DNA of 64,000 nt from Anaerolineae bacterium (GTDB lineage: Bacteria > Chloroflexota > Anaerolineae > Promineifilales > Promineifilaceae): the NCBI GenBank assembly GCA_023954475.1, contig JAMLHW010000002.1, forward strand, positions 372,001 to 436,000. Reading direction: 5' to 3'. Of this stretch, positions 19,801 through 28,621 are shown piece by piece. The notes under the pieces were generated by a model. The model did no database searches. It was not told where the DNA came from and saw only the letters and a list, made by a program, of their open reading frames with translations. The translations under genes were made by a program, and so were the position numbers. Position 1 is the stretch's first letter. Each line of letters begins with the position of its first letter.

Positions 19801-22800
19801 TCGCCGGAGGATTGGTCGCGCAGTTCGACGGTCACATTGGGGATGCCGGGTTCGCCGTCATCCTGGATGCCATCGCCGTCCACGTCGAGCCAAATGGTGT
19901 CGCCAACGGTGTTGCTGTTGGTCGGATTCGGCCGATAGCCGAAGTCCTGATCCAGGTCCACCAATGGCGCCGCGCCACCCGTTCCGATAGTCGTCGTCGA
20001 CTGATTGGGCGTACCCAACCCGTCATCGTCATACGTCTGCACATAACCGAACAGCGGATTGCCCACATTGAAGTTCGTCGGATCAATCGTCACCGTGTAA
20101 ACACCCAGCGGCAAGTCAGAGAACAGATACGTGCCGTCCGGATTCGTCGTGGTAGACAATGGCCCACCCGGTCCGGTCAAATTGACCAGAACACCACCGA
20201 CACCCGGCTCGCCCGGATCCTGTATGCCATTGTTGTTGGCATCAATCCAGACCGTGTCGCCGATAGCGCCCAGCGGTGATCCCGGATTCGCTGCATAGAC
20301 ATAACCAAAGTCAGCGGTCAGATTAGACGGCGAACCAACAGTCAGCGAGACAGCATACGGATCTGATTGGTTGTTGTTGTTGACACCCGGTGTACCCAGC
20401 ACTGTCGGTGACAAGCCCGTCAGAGCGCCATTGACATCCGTCACGGTCACAATGTAGTCTGAACCGGCCGGCCCGACCCCATTGTCAACAGTCGGTAAAC
20501 CTGTAAACAGGTACGTGCCGTCTGCTGCCGTTGTCGCTGTACCGATTACCGGTTCACCCGGGTCGATACTACCGTTGCCATTCAGGTCCATTATCAAGTC
20601 GAGTGTCACATTGCCGATGCCCGGCTCTGTACCCGAGTTGAAAACACCATCCGGCGTCGTGTCCAACCACACCTGGTCACCAATCTGGCCATTGCTGCCT
20701 GGAGCAGGTTCATAGCCGAAGTCCTGATCCAGATTGACAGGCGTCGCGCTGTCCACGGTGACATCCGACATGCTGTCGAAACCACCATCGGGATCGACGG
20801 TGTTGTCCAATCCCGGCGGCAAGGTTGTCGTATCGACTTCAACCGTGTAGTCACCGTAGATTAGGTCATCGAACAGGTAGAGACCATTTTCATCCGTCAC
20901 AGTGGTTGCAACCAGGTCACCGTTGTCATCATAGAGATTGACAACAACGCCACCGATGCCCTCACCCGGATCAGGCGTACCGTTGCTGTTCGCGTCGAGG
21001 AAGATGGTGTCGCCAATCGTACCCAACGTGCGTGCATAGCTGAAGTCTGCCGTGTAATCGGTCGGGCTGCCGGCTGACAACGTCACACCGTACGGATCCA
21101 TCTGACCGTTGTTGTTCGTGTTTGGCGTGCCAAACGTCTGTGTCAAACCGTTCAGGGCGTTATTTTTGTCCGTCACGACGACCACATAATTGATGTCACC
21201 CGTTCCGTCGTCAACCGGTAGATTGTCGAACAGATAGGTGCCATTGGCAGCCGTCGTCTCGGTCGCCAGCACCGGCTCGCCCGGATCGGCGACACCGTTG
21301 CCATTCAGATCGAGCACCAGATCGAGTGTGACATTGCCGATACCCGGTTCAGTTGGGGTATCGAACACGCCGTCTGCGTTGGTATCAAGCCACACCTGGT
21401 CGCCGACTTCACCCGCAGTTCCCGGCAATTGATAGCCGAAATCCTGATCGAGGTCAATCGGAGAAGCTGTGCTGATAGTGACATCAGACATGCTGTCAAA
21501 ACCGCCATCCGGATCATATGTATTGGTCATGCCCGGCGGCAGACTGGTCGTCACAACGACTACGGTGTACGTTTCACCGTCGCCGTCGACCGGCAAGTCG
21601 GTAAACAGGTAGTTGCCGTTGGCGTCGGTCACAGTACTGCCAATCAGATTGCCACCGTCGTCATACAACTGTACGGTTACGCCGCCGATACCTTCGCCCG
21701 GATCAGGCGTATCATTGTTGTTGGCGTCGTAGAAGACGGTATCGCCAATGATGCCGGCATTGCCGCTGGGCGTAACCGGTGATGTACGCGTATAGCCGAA
21801 ATCTTCGAGCAGATCGACTACCGGCACGTCTTTGACGCCGGCTGCGTCCAGATCGGTTGCGCCCATATCATCGAGCACGTCATCCGGATCGCCACTCTGG
21901 AACAAAGAACCGAGTACGTCGTCTGTATCGTTGACCCAGACGATGTAATTGCCGTCCGGTACGCCATTGAACAGGTATTCACCGTTCTCATCGGTGATAG
22001 TCGTCGCTACGATCGGGTCGCTGACCGGATCATAGGTGCCATCGCCGTTGGTGTCGCGGATCAGGCTAACGGTGACGCCAGGAATGCCGTATTCATTGTC
22101 GCTGGTCGTAGCCGGATTGCCGTCGTTGCCGTTTGGCTCGTAGAAGCCATCGCCGTCAACGTCAAACCATACGGTGTCACCAACGGTGTTGTTCTGTTCC
22201 ATCGGCGGTTGATAACCGAAGTCGGCATTGAGGAAGACATCTCCCGGAGCCAGAACGACAGGAACGGTCGTCTGATTGTCACCAGCCGTGCCGGCCGGTG
22301 CATTGGCCGCGCTTGTACCGTAGTGGTCAGGATCGCCTGTTTGCGTGTAGCCGGCCAGCGGATTGCCGGGTGCGAAGTTGTCGCTATCGACAACGACGAC
22401 ATAGCCATCCGGGGGCAGGTCTTCAAACATGTAGCGTCCGTACGCGTCGGTTGTCGTTGTTCCGCCCGGATAAGGCGTATCATAGACACCGTCACCATCC
22501 GGATCGTAGTAGAGCGTCAACGTCACGCCGGGGATACCGAGTTCACCAGCATCCTGGACGCCGTTGCCGTTTGCATCGATCCAGATGCGGTCGCCGATGT
22601 CAGCATCGCCCGTCCCACCATTGACATCCGGTGCCGGATTGCTGTTGTAACCGAAGTCGGCCGTCAGGTTGGTTTCGCCGGCACCAATGGTAACGGGATA
22701 ACCGGTGAAACTGGTTGACGGGATCGGTGTTGTACCGTGATCCTGGTTGCCGTAATCCTGACCGGGCAACGTAGACGGAGGCGTCTGCGTCATGCTGAAT

Positions 22801-24446
22801 GGCAGGGTATTGGGTTGACTGTCGGTACCATCCTCAACATCGACGTAGTAGGTTCCGGCAGGCAAATCGTCGAACAGATAGCCACCATTGGCGTCGGTGA
22901 CAACGGTATCGACGAGCGTACCGGCGGCATCGTACAGCTTGACGATAACGCCCGGAATGCCAGGTTCGCCGGCATCCTGATAACCGTCGCTGTTCTCGTC
23001 AACCCAGACGTAATTGCCGATTGCGCCGAGTGGTTCTACTTCGGTGCAGACGGAGTCGCTGTTGTTGGTCAAGTCAGGATCGGTTTCGTTGCCGGTTACG
23101 GATGCGACATTGAGTATGTGACCAGCCGGGCAGATCGGTTCGGTAATCTCCACGAGATAATCTTCGACCTCGCCTGTGCTAGCTGCACCGGTTGGCGTGG
23201 CAACTTCGCCTGATGCGTTGGCAATACGGCAACGAATGTAGCTGTCGCCAGTCACCGGTGCACTGAAACCGCTGAATACCAGCGTTTCTGTGCGCGGATT
23301 CGTGCCGCTGCTGGTGACGACGGCTGACGCGCTTTCGCCGGTATCGGTGAAGTCACCGTCGCGGTTGAAGTCGATCCAGCACGCTATCGTCGCGTCGCTG
23401 CCGCTCGAGTTGGTGTAGGCCACGTCAAGGTTAACCGAGGTCGAGTCACTGGTAATCGTCGGCAAGACGGTGATAGCTTCTTCGTCGTCGGTATTGTCGT
23501 TGTCATCGGCCGATGCCGCTGCATTTTGCAAGGTACCACTGTCATTATCGCCTGCCACACTACCTAGATAGAGGTCGTTAGTAATCACATGGCTGGGGCC
23601 ATTGTCGGCGGCTGTGGTGTTGTAGTTACCTGTGCCTGTGCCTGCGCCTGTATCCGGCGCATCGCCGTAGTCCAGCGGCTGCGAAATGGTGATCAGTTGG
23701 TCTTCGACCTCACCCGTGTTCGCCGCACCGGTCGGGGTCGTGACCTCACCAGCCGCATTGGCAATACGGCAGCGAATGTAGCTGTCGCCGGCCACCGGCG
23801 CACTGAAACCACTGAATACCAGCGTTTCGGTACGCGGATTCGTGCCGCTGCTGGTCACAACGGCTGATGCGCTTTCACCGGTATCGGCGAAGTCGCCGTC
23901 GCGGTTGAAGTCGATCCAGCACGCTACCGTCGCATCGCTGCCGCTTGAATTGGTGTAGTTGACATCGAGACTGACCGAGGTCGAAGCGGTCGTAATCGCC
24001 GGCAATACCGGCAGGCCGTCTTCATCGTCGGTGTTGTCGTTGTCATCGGCCGATGCCGCTGCATTTTGCAAGGTGCCGCTGTCGGCGTCGGCAACGACAC
24101 TGCCCAGATAGAGATTGGCGGTGATGGTGTGGCTGGGGCCGTTGTCAGCGGCTGTCGTATTGTAGTTGCCGGTGCCCGTGCCCGCGCCTGTGTCCGGCGC
24201 ATCACCGTAATCAGTCGGCGGCATCGCCGATGCCTGCACCAGATAATCCTCGACCTCGCCGTCCGGGGCAGGGATGGGGCCATTGGTACCTTGTACGTCA
24301 GTGGCTGTGAGACCCGCCGCCGTGCTGAGGCGGAAGCGCGCACCGAGGTCTGTCCCGGTGACAGCGCCGGCCGGGACGTTGAACGTGACTGTGACGTTGC
24401 CGACCGTGCTTATTCGGCACGTTGGCTGTCGCGGTTTCGCCAGCAT
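16881..24446 (-). CDS. Giant SdrD-B / GEVED repeat surface protein (main frame, 5' end in another frame)
   Basis: The open frame gives up to 2521 residues. From the N-terminal side: the end of one GEVED domain (TGTDLGARFRLSTAAG, GEVEDYLV), two near-identical complete GEVED blocks each starting DYGDAPDTGAGTGTGNYNTT, then 14 SdrD-B-like beta-sandwich repeats (pattern IGDTVWxDxNxNGxQDPGEPGxxGVxVxL ... DxxGxYLFxxLPxGxYTVxV ... DFGY), a degenerate GEVED-like domain (DMGDLPEPLYPTSFANNGPIHII, GEVEDYFW), and a final membrane helix before RRRDIQL. The Asp-rich loops suggest calcium binding. It is probably a cell-surface stalk or adhesin anchored by its C-terminus. The apparent N-terminus is not real: the coding sequence continues upstream in other frames, with apparent extra bases near 24409-24413 and 24449-24454. 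Confidence 0.85.
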   Translation of the reverse strand: MLAKPRQPTCRISTVGNVTVTFNVPAGAVTGTDLGARFRLSTAAGLTATDVQGTNGPIPAPDGEVEDYLVQASAMPPTDYGDAPDTGAGTGTGNYNTTAADNGPSHTITANLYLGSVVADADSGTLQNAAASADDNDNTDDEDGLPVLPAITTASTSVSLDVNYTNSSGSDATVACWIDFNRDGDFADTGESASAVVTSSGTNPRTETLVFSGFSAPVAGDSYIRCRIANAAGEVTTPTGAANTGEVEDQLITISQPLDYGDAPDTGAGTGTGNYNTTAADNGPSHVITNDLYLGSVAGDNDSGTLQNAAASADDNDNTDDEEAITVLPTITSDSTSVNLDVAYTNSSGSDATIACWIDFNRDGDFTDTGESASAVVTSSGTNPRTETLVFSGFSAPVTGDSYIRCRIANASGEVATPTGAASTGEVEDYLVEITEPICPAGHILNVASVTGNETDPDLTNNSDSVCTEVEPLGAIGNYVWVDENSDGYQDAGEPGIPGVIVKLYDAAGTLVDTVVTDANGGYLFDDLPAGTYYVDVEDGTDSQPNTLPFSMTQTPPSTLPGQDYGNQDHGTTPIPSTSFTGYPVTIGAGETNLTADFGYNSNPAPDVNGGTGDADIGDRIWIDANGNGVQDAGELGIPGVTLTLYYDPDGDGVYDTPYPGGTTTTDAYGRYMFEDLPPDGYVVVVDSDNFAPGNPLAGYTQTGDPDHYGTSAANAPAGTAGDNQTTVPVVLAPGDVFLNADFGYQPPMEQNNTVGDTVWFDVDGDGFYEPNGNDGNPATTSDNEYGIPGVTVSLIRDTNGDGTYDPVSDPIVATTITDENGEYLFNGVPDGNYIVWVNDTDDVLGSLFQSGDPDDVLDDMGATDLDAAGVKDVPVVDLLEDFGYTRTSPVTPSGNAGIIGDTVFYDANNNDTPDPGEGIGGVTVQLYDDGGNLIGSTVTDANGNYLFTDLPVDGDGETYTVVVVTTSLPPGMTNTYDPDGGFDSMSDVTISTASPIDLDQDFGYQLPGTAGEVGDQVWLDTNADGVFDTPTEPGIGNVTLDLVLDLNGNGVADPGEPVLATETTAANGTYLFDNLPVDDGTGDINYVVVVTDKNNALNGLTQTFGTPNTNNNGQMDPYGVTLSAGSPTDYTADFSYARTLGTIGDTIFLDANSNGTPDPGEGIGGVVVNLYDDNGDLVATTVTDENGLYLFDDLIYGDYTVEVDTTTLPPGLDNTVDPDGGFDSMSDVTVDSATPVNLDQDFGYEPAPGSNGQIGDQVWLDTTPDGVFNSGTEPGIGNVTLDLIMDLNGNGSIDPGEPVIGTATTAADGTYLFTGLPTVDNGVGPAGSDYIVTVTDVNGALTGLSPTVLGTPGVNNNNQSDPYAVSLTVGSPSNLTADFGYVYAANPGSPLGAIGDTVWIDANNNGIQDPGEPGVGGVLVNLTGPGGPLSTTTNPDGTYLFSDLPLGVYTVTIDPTNFNVGNPLFGYVQTYDDDGLGTPNQSTTTIGTGGAAPLVDLDQDFGYRPNPTNSNTVGDTIWLDVDGDGIQDDGEPGIPNVTVELRDQSSGDVLATMTTDENGEYLFTGLPDGTYTIVVTDENGVLANTVQTGDPDAILDNQSDVSLDPGGTNPVPVVNLDQDFGYQPALGAIGDTVWVNQNGNTTQDPGEPGVGGVTVELLDSGGNVIATTTTAPDGTYLFTGLPAGDYTVRIPASNFGVGQPLEGYTPNYDDDGGNDNESDVTLTAGEVNLDQDFGYQAPAAQNNSVGDYVWLDANANGTGPSVPPADGGAPETQGDTGNPPDNGETGIAGVTVALVDSNGDVIATTTTDGSGYYLFTGVPDGTYDVVITDEDGVLAAMTQTYDDDGLATPNQSTVDLDSGSSSATPVANRAQDFGYVPQDSPINPNPTGTIGDTIFWDTNGNGSPDPGEGLPGVEVTIEFPDGSTQTTTTDENGVYIFSNLPVDGDGETYTVTVNTGDIPAGLTNTVDPDGGNDSTSVTTISSGAPTDLDQDFGYAGSGTVGNLVWLDTNADGFNDGPNGPDGTPGTDDDEPGIEGVTLALYYDANGNGNVDPGEPVIGTTTTDSNGNYQFSGLTTDDGGGDASYVVKVTDEDGILNGYWHSLRPAGNAGDDNYSQVDPYGQGDFNLTPGSPSNQTGDFGYYVQPAALGNRTWIDTNQNGIQDPGEPPLQGIPVTLTITYPNDPTPVVLHTVSDANGFYDFGNLLLDEDYNIGGAVGMPTYELTFGQISIYQPTLTGQGTPLDDNNWDGSTPVPAIPVQGETDTTLMPANPNGEQDIASYDAGYYAVFIPPDGPPQYPDMGDLPEPLYPTSFANNGPIHIIDDLYMGVDIDADNDGQPDATATGDDGIDIFSIITEKRADEDGVTVTLSEWDNGPAGGEVSVFVTDNGVGDGGWLKAWFDFNADGVFDTIISQAVVPGMNTIPVDVPEGTFLPDGSLATGAVGVYARFRLFDSAVDPGISYTGLAFNGEVEDYFWSFSPTAVTMQNSVTGGSNVTVVYLMAGMLLALLTGFVLVRRRDIQL

Positions 24447-25060
24447 CGCCGGAAGTCGCCGTCATTGTTCCAGTCGATGAAACCGTAGATGGTGGCCGCT
24501 GTTCCGGTATTGTTGGTGACACTGACCGTCACATCGGCCGATGAGCCTGGCATAAACGTCGGGAACGAAACGGCTTGCTCGTCGTTGAGATTGACCGTGT
24601 TGTCGCCCGTTGCGGTCGCATTTGGTTGCCCGTCACCTTCCGCATCGATGTCAGTCGCAAAGGTCAAACCCATGAACAATTGGTCGGAGATGACATGTGC
24701 CGGTCCACTCTGTCCAGAAGTCTTACGCGTTGTCAGATACCCGGCACTTTCCGGCAGGTCGCCGTAGTCTAGCGGGCCGACGTAAACACCGCCTGTGCCA
24801 GAAGTCCAGGTGAAGTCGTCTGTAATGCTGTACCAGCCTCCAACAATCCGACCATTGCTCAGGGATGTACTGCTGCCCCAACGAACCGAGTGATCGGCAT
24901 CGGGTGCATTGGTTGGGATGCCGGTTGTCAACCAGTAGCCGGTGAAAAAGCCGCCACCAGGACCTGGCCCCAGTTGTGAAAGCCCAAGTGCGATCAGTTC
25001 CAACTTCAACGGAACCTCGATCGATGCCGGCAACACCATCTGGTTTAACAGCCACTTCAA
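24410..25060 (-). pseudogene. 5' fragment of the giant surface protein, frameshifted and lacking a signal peptide
   Basis: This frame encodes GRIVGGWYSITDDFTWTSG, then a GEVED domain start (DYGDLPES, GPAHVISDQLFMGLTF, DGQPNATATGDN, YGFIDWNNDGDF), where it runs into nonsense at about 24450. The expected continuation GDAGETATANVPN is found one frame over, and STVGNVTVTFNVPAG in the third frame, which is the main protein at 16881-24446. Two single-base insertions about 40 bases apart explain this. The first 35 or so residues from 25060 are merely antisense to the plus-strand gene starting near 24960; no signal peptide is visible. So the true N-terminus is missing, cut near 24950. Sequencing error and real decay are both possible. 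Confidence 0.7.
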
Positions 25061-26294
25061 ACTGACTGGTGCGGACGACTATCCCGTCACGGTTTTCTTC
25101 AACGACGGCCAGATCACGTTTGAAGCCGACGGCACGAACTACACTCTAGACGTTCCTGATGCACAGATCACATTCTCTGCAACAGCTACATCGGCGACAA
25201 CCGTGTTTGACAACGGCTCACAAAGATGGATCACGACAGTGCCTGCCGGCGATGCCGGGAAAGATCCATGGCTCTCCGGGCTGGCATTCACAGTTCCTGC
25301 CGGTGGGCTGCCGGGTGGTATCAATCCGGTTGTCTGGAGTGGCTCATATAGCAGTGACACAGCAGGTCTCACTGTTCAGTGGCAATGGGGCGCGGCAGTT
25401 TACACTGATTTCTCCTCCGACTACAACGACCTCGGTGTACAAGTCATCGACGGATCACGTCAATCGGGTACACCAAACAATTACACAGAGTATGTAATCG
25501 GTGGCGCTCGCGGCGGTGGCGGCTCAAACTACACCGGCTCAAACAGTGCGACGAAATCTGTAGAACCGTGTGTCGATGACACACCGCCTGGACCGACACC
25601 AACGCCGGGGCCAACACCCACACCCGATCCGCTTGTCTGTGTCACATTCGACGCTTCGGCCGATTCGTACATGAAAGAAGACAAGCCCGGCGACAACAAG
25701 GGTGATGACAACGAGATCCGAATCAAAACCGAAAGCGGCAAAGAACAACGCTCGCTGCTGTATTTCGATGTCAGCAGCATTCCCGGCGGCGCCATTGTTC
25801 AAAGTGCAGACTTCTCACTGTGGGTAAAGGATGTCAAAGACGGGCCAGTAGATGTTTCGCTCTATGGATTGACCGAAGATTGGGCCGAACACGAGGTGAC
25901 ATGGAATGATCGTGACGAAGAAAACAACATCGCATGGTCAGCACCGGGCGGAACATATGCCATGCCCGTAATTGACAATTCAGTCATTGCCGACAAGGAA
26001 ATCCGCGTTCACTGGGATGCGGCCTCGCTGGCATCTGATTGGGTGAGCGGCAGCGACAACAACGGCATGCTGTTGTCAGCGCCAACCGGCATCAAGCGCG
26101 AGGTCAAATTCTCCAGCCATGACGAAGGTGACAACGACAAGCACCCGCAACTGGAAATCTGCTACTTGTCACCAGGCTCAGCCATGACGCAACCCGATTC
26201 GGCGCCCGGCATGGTTGTGACTGTCGCACCAGCCGTATTTGGGGTATTCGGCATTGCGGCAGTGCCGTGGCTACGCAAACGCAGGCAGAACTAA
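24942..26294 (+). CDS. DNRLRE-domain surface protein, N-terminus missing
   Basis: 450 codons from a GTG with no Shine-Dalgarno site and no signal peptide; an in-frame TAG lies two codons upstream. Residues from about 12 (SPSAISSNFNGTSIDAGNTIWFNSHFKL) form a beta-rich domain often found in the middle of secreted bacterial proteins. A linker PPGPTPTPGPTPTPDP follows, then a DNRLRE domain (about 228-405: SYMKEDKPGDNKGDDNEIRIK, RSLLYFDVSSIPGG, LYGLTEDWAEHEVTWNDRD), and a C-terminal membrane helix before LRKRRQN. The architecture demands export, so the present 5' end is probably an artefact of a breakpoint near 24945-24965, where it meets the minus-strand protein head to head. Confidence 0.75.
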   Translation: MKKPPPGPGPSCESPSAISSNFNGTSIDAGNTIWFNSHFKLTGADDYPVTVFFNDGQITFEADGTNYTLDVPDAQITFSATATSATTVFDNGSQRWITTVPAGDAGKDPWLSGLAFTVPAGGLPGGINPVVWSGSYSSDTAGLTVQWQWGAAVYTDFSSDYNDLGVQVIDGSRQSGTPNNYTEYVIGGARGGGGSNYTGSNSATKSVEPCVDDTPPGPTPTPGPTPTPDPLVCVTFDASADSYMKEDKPGDNKGDDNEIRIKTESGKEQRSLLYFDVSSIPGGAIVQSADFSLWVKDVKDGPVDVSLYGLTEDWAEHEVTWNDRDEENNIAWSAPGGTYAMPVIDNSVIADKEIRVHWDAASLASDWVSGSDNNGMLLSAPTGIKREVKFSSHDEGDNDKHPQLEICYLSPGSAMTQPDSAPGMVVTVAPAVFGVFGIAAVPWLRKRRQN

Positions 26295-26598
26295 TACGCT
26301 GAAACACCACCCTGAGGGGGTGCCGGAGCGCGGGTATCTCACCCGTCCCATGCGGACACGGTGCCTGCGCTTCGGCCAACACAAATCAAGATTTCAGGTA
26401 TTAGCCAGTCGGCATCTACAGAAAAAGACCAATTGCTAGAGCGCAATTGGTCTTTTTCTTGAGTGGGACTACCAGAGCACAGCCAGGCGCGGATGTCATC
26501 TGGTGTTGCGCCGACCGGGACAATTCGCGACATGATCTCAACGCTCATCGATGTCGTGCGTATTCATCCAATCTGATTCGGCCGAATGCTGTGCACGA
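26295..26598. other. Gene-free stretch between convergent genes
   Basis: 304 bases between the DNRLRE gene and the hydrogenase protease gene. Apart from a bidirectional terminator at 26422-26457 and one TCGGCCGA copy near 26578, I see no gene or regulatory element. Confidence 0.6.
26422..26457. terminator. Perfect bidirectional terminator
   Basis: AAAAAGACCAATTGC and GCAATTGGTCTTTTT form a perfect 15-bp stem around a TAGAGC loop, with T-runs in both directions. It separates the DNRLRE gene from the convergent hydrogenase operon. Confidence 0.92.
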
Positions 26599-27042
26599 TC
26601 ATGCGCAACAATCGATCAGACTGTCAATGCGCTTTTGTAACTCCGGCAGGGCTGCCGCGACCAGCGGCGAGACAGGCGCACCCAACGCTGTGGAAGCGAT
26701 TCCAACGGTCATCAACCATGCTTCGGGATTGCCGCCGAATAACGTACCGGCCAGAGCGAGCAACGTCGCAGGATCAACATGATGCGTGAAGCTGCTGTGT
26801 GACAGATCGGCGGACGTGATACGCTGTGCGACGATGGTGCCGGGCGCTGTTGCGGCCGATGCATCCACAAAGATCACCAGTCGTGCCTGACTGATCGGTT
26901 CAGCCAATTCCGGCGCTAACTGGTGACACGTAATCACGTCAACATCAGGATTACCGGCACGTATCTCCTCGGCAGCCGCCACACCAATGCCGTCATCGCC
27001 GCGCAGTGTGTTGCCGTAGCCGATGATGAGGACGGGAATCAT
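26599..27042 (-). CDS. hoxW: [NiFe]-hydrogenase maturation protease (HoxW/HycI family, M52)
   Basis: 147-residue endopeptidase that cuts the C-terminal extension from the hydrogenase large subunit after nickel insertion. Family motifs: VLIIGYGNTLRGDDGIGVAAAEEI (conserved metal-binding Asp), CHQLAPELAEPISQARLVIFVDAS, and FTHHVDPATLLALAGTLFGGNPEAWLMTVGI with the histidine pair. MIPVLIIGYGN at 27042 is the family-typical start; a GTG at 27063 would add seven residues, and no clear Shine-Dalgarno site decides between them. It follows hoxH on the same strand, and HoxH carries the DPCLSCSTH motif followed by a removable tail. Confidence 0.9.
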   Translation of the reverse strand: MIPVLIIGYGNTLRGDDGIGVAAAEEIRAGNPDVDVITCHQLAPELAEPISQARLVIFVDASAATAPGTIVAQRITSADLSHSSFTHHVDPATLLALAGTLFGGNPEAWLMTVGIASTALGAPVSPLVAAALPELQKRIDSLIDCCA

Positions 27043-27090
27043 AAAGGAGACGCCACGCGCCACTGCGCACCATCCAATGAATGAAAACCG

Positions 27091-27131
27091 TAGGCGGATA
27101 GTTTATCCGCCTATCGGATTAACAATCCGAT
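27091..27131. repeat. Two adjacent hairpins between hoxH and hoxW
   Basis: TAGGCGGATA-GTT-TATCCGCCTA (10-bp stem) is followed at once by ATCGGATT-AAC-AATCCGAT (8-bp stem). The double-hairpin layout resembles a REP-like extragenic palindrome. I see no second copy in the window. Confidence 0.6.
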
Positions 27132-27197
27132 TTACTCAGGAGAAAGGAAAGGCGGAAGGATTTTCACCTTGCAGCCTCTCGCCTTCATCCTCTGCAC

Positions 27198-28620
27198 TTA
27201 AAAGTTGCGCAGCGTCTTGACCAGTTCGCCATCGGCCGAAACGACATCGAGCTGCAACGCATAGCTGCCGGCCGCGTGTGTCGAACAACTCAAGCACGGG
27301 TCAAACGTGCGTATCACCGCTTCGACCCGATTGAGCATCCCTTCCGTGACATTGCCGTTGCGTATAAAGTGCTTGGCGACCTGGGCGACGCCGCGATTCA
27401 TTGCCAGGTTGTTGTTGCCGGTAGCGATGATCAGATTAGCCCAGCGAATAAGGCCGTTGCGGTCGATTTTGTAATGGTGGAGCAACGTGCCGCGCGGCGC
27501 TTCCGACATGCCGACCCCTTCGAGGCTGTTGGCGTCGGCAAAAGCACGGACGTGATCATCCATGATGGCGTCGTTGCTGAGCAGGCGCTCCATCTTTTCG
27601 ATGCAGTAAATGATCTCGATGAGGCGCGCGTAGTGATACTGAAAGAACTCAACACGGCTCCGCGCTGCAACATGCGGAATTCGGCCCACTCCTGGTCGGC
27701 AATAGGCGTGCCGCAGCGGTCAATGATGTTCATCCGCGCCAGCGGCCCGACGCGGTAAATGCCGTCCGGGTAACCGAGCGGTCTGTAGTACGGCGATTTG
27801 AGATAGCTGTCCGGTTCGACGTATTCGGCGATGTACTCTTGATAATCGGCCGAATCCAATCCGTCGGCTACGATCTTGCCCACCGCATCGACAATGCGCA
27901 GCTTGCCGTCGTACATCTCCAACTCACCATCCGCGTTGACCAGTCCCATGAACAAGGTGGGAAAGTTGGCAAAGGAGCGAATTTCTGCGTCAAAATTGCC
28001 AAATACACCTTTGTACCAGTCAATTGTGCGCTGCGCCCGTTCCAATGCATCGGGAATCATGGCGAGAATGGCAGCACGGTGTTCGGCCGAAAGCGGACTC
28101 GATACACCACCCGGCACAATCCACGCCGGATGAATGCGCTTGCCGCCCAGCAATTCGATCACCTGCTGCCCAAATTGGCGCAGGCGAATGCCGTCACGCG
28201 CCAGTTCCGGATAGCGCTGCAACACGCCAAAGATAGTGCGCTCGGCCGGATCAGCGTCAAAGCCGACGACAAAGTCGGGCGCAGACAAATGGAAAAAGCT
28301 CAATGCATGGGATTGCGTGATTTGTGCCAGATTCATGATGCGGCGCAGATCTTCGCCCGTTTTTGAATGCGCACGGCCATCAACTGGTCACACGTTTTGG
28401 CGGAGGCGACGAGATGGCTGACGGGGCAAATGCCACAAATGCGCGCCGTCAATGACGGCATTTCGTGAAACGTCCTGCCTTCAGTAAATTTCTCAAAGCC
28501 GCGAAATTGGGTGACGTGAAACCGCGCATCGGCGACGTGACCGCTATCGTCGAGCTGAATGGTGATTTTGCTGTGCCCTTCAATGCGGGTCACGGGGTCG
28601 ATGGTAATGGTTCTACCCAT
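27198..28620 (-). pseudogene. hoxH: HoxH-type [NiFe]-hydrogenase large subunit with two frameshifts
   Basis: Catalytic subunit of a group 3d (bidirectional, NAD-linked) hydrogenase, split over three frames. Part 1 (28620 to about 28362) begins [19 protein letters not shown] and has the first nickel site [10 protein letters not shown]. Part 2 (about 28362-27655) starts [31 protein letters not shown]. Part 3 (about 27655-27198) begins EFFQYHYARLIEIIYCIEKMERLL and ends with the second nickel motif DPCLSCSTH plus a 25-residue tail for HoxW cleavage. One missing base near 28360-28367 (ATTCAAAAACG would read RIPKTGED with one more C) and one near 27650-27660 restore the full protein. All metal ligands are intact, so the frameshifts may be sequencing errors. 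Confidence 0.85.
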
Positions 28621-28621
28621 G

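Noticed and set aside
16881-23130. Possible CRISPR-like or tandem-repeat array
   Set aside because: The periodicity is about 300 bases and degenerate, and it is explained by SdrD-B protein repeats; no short identical repeats with unique spacers.
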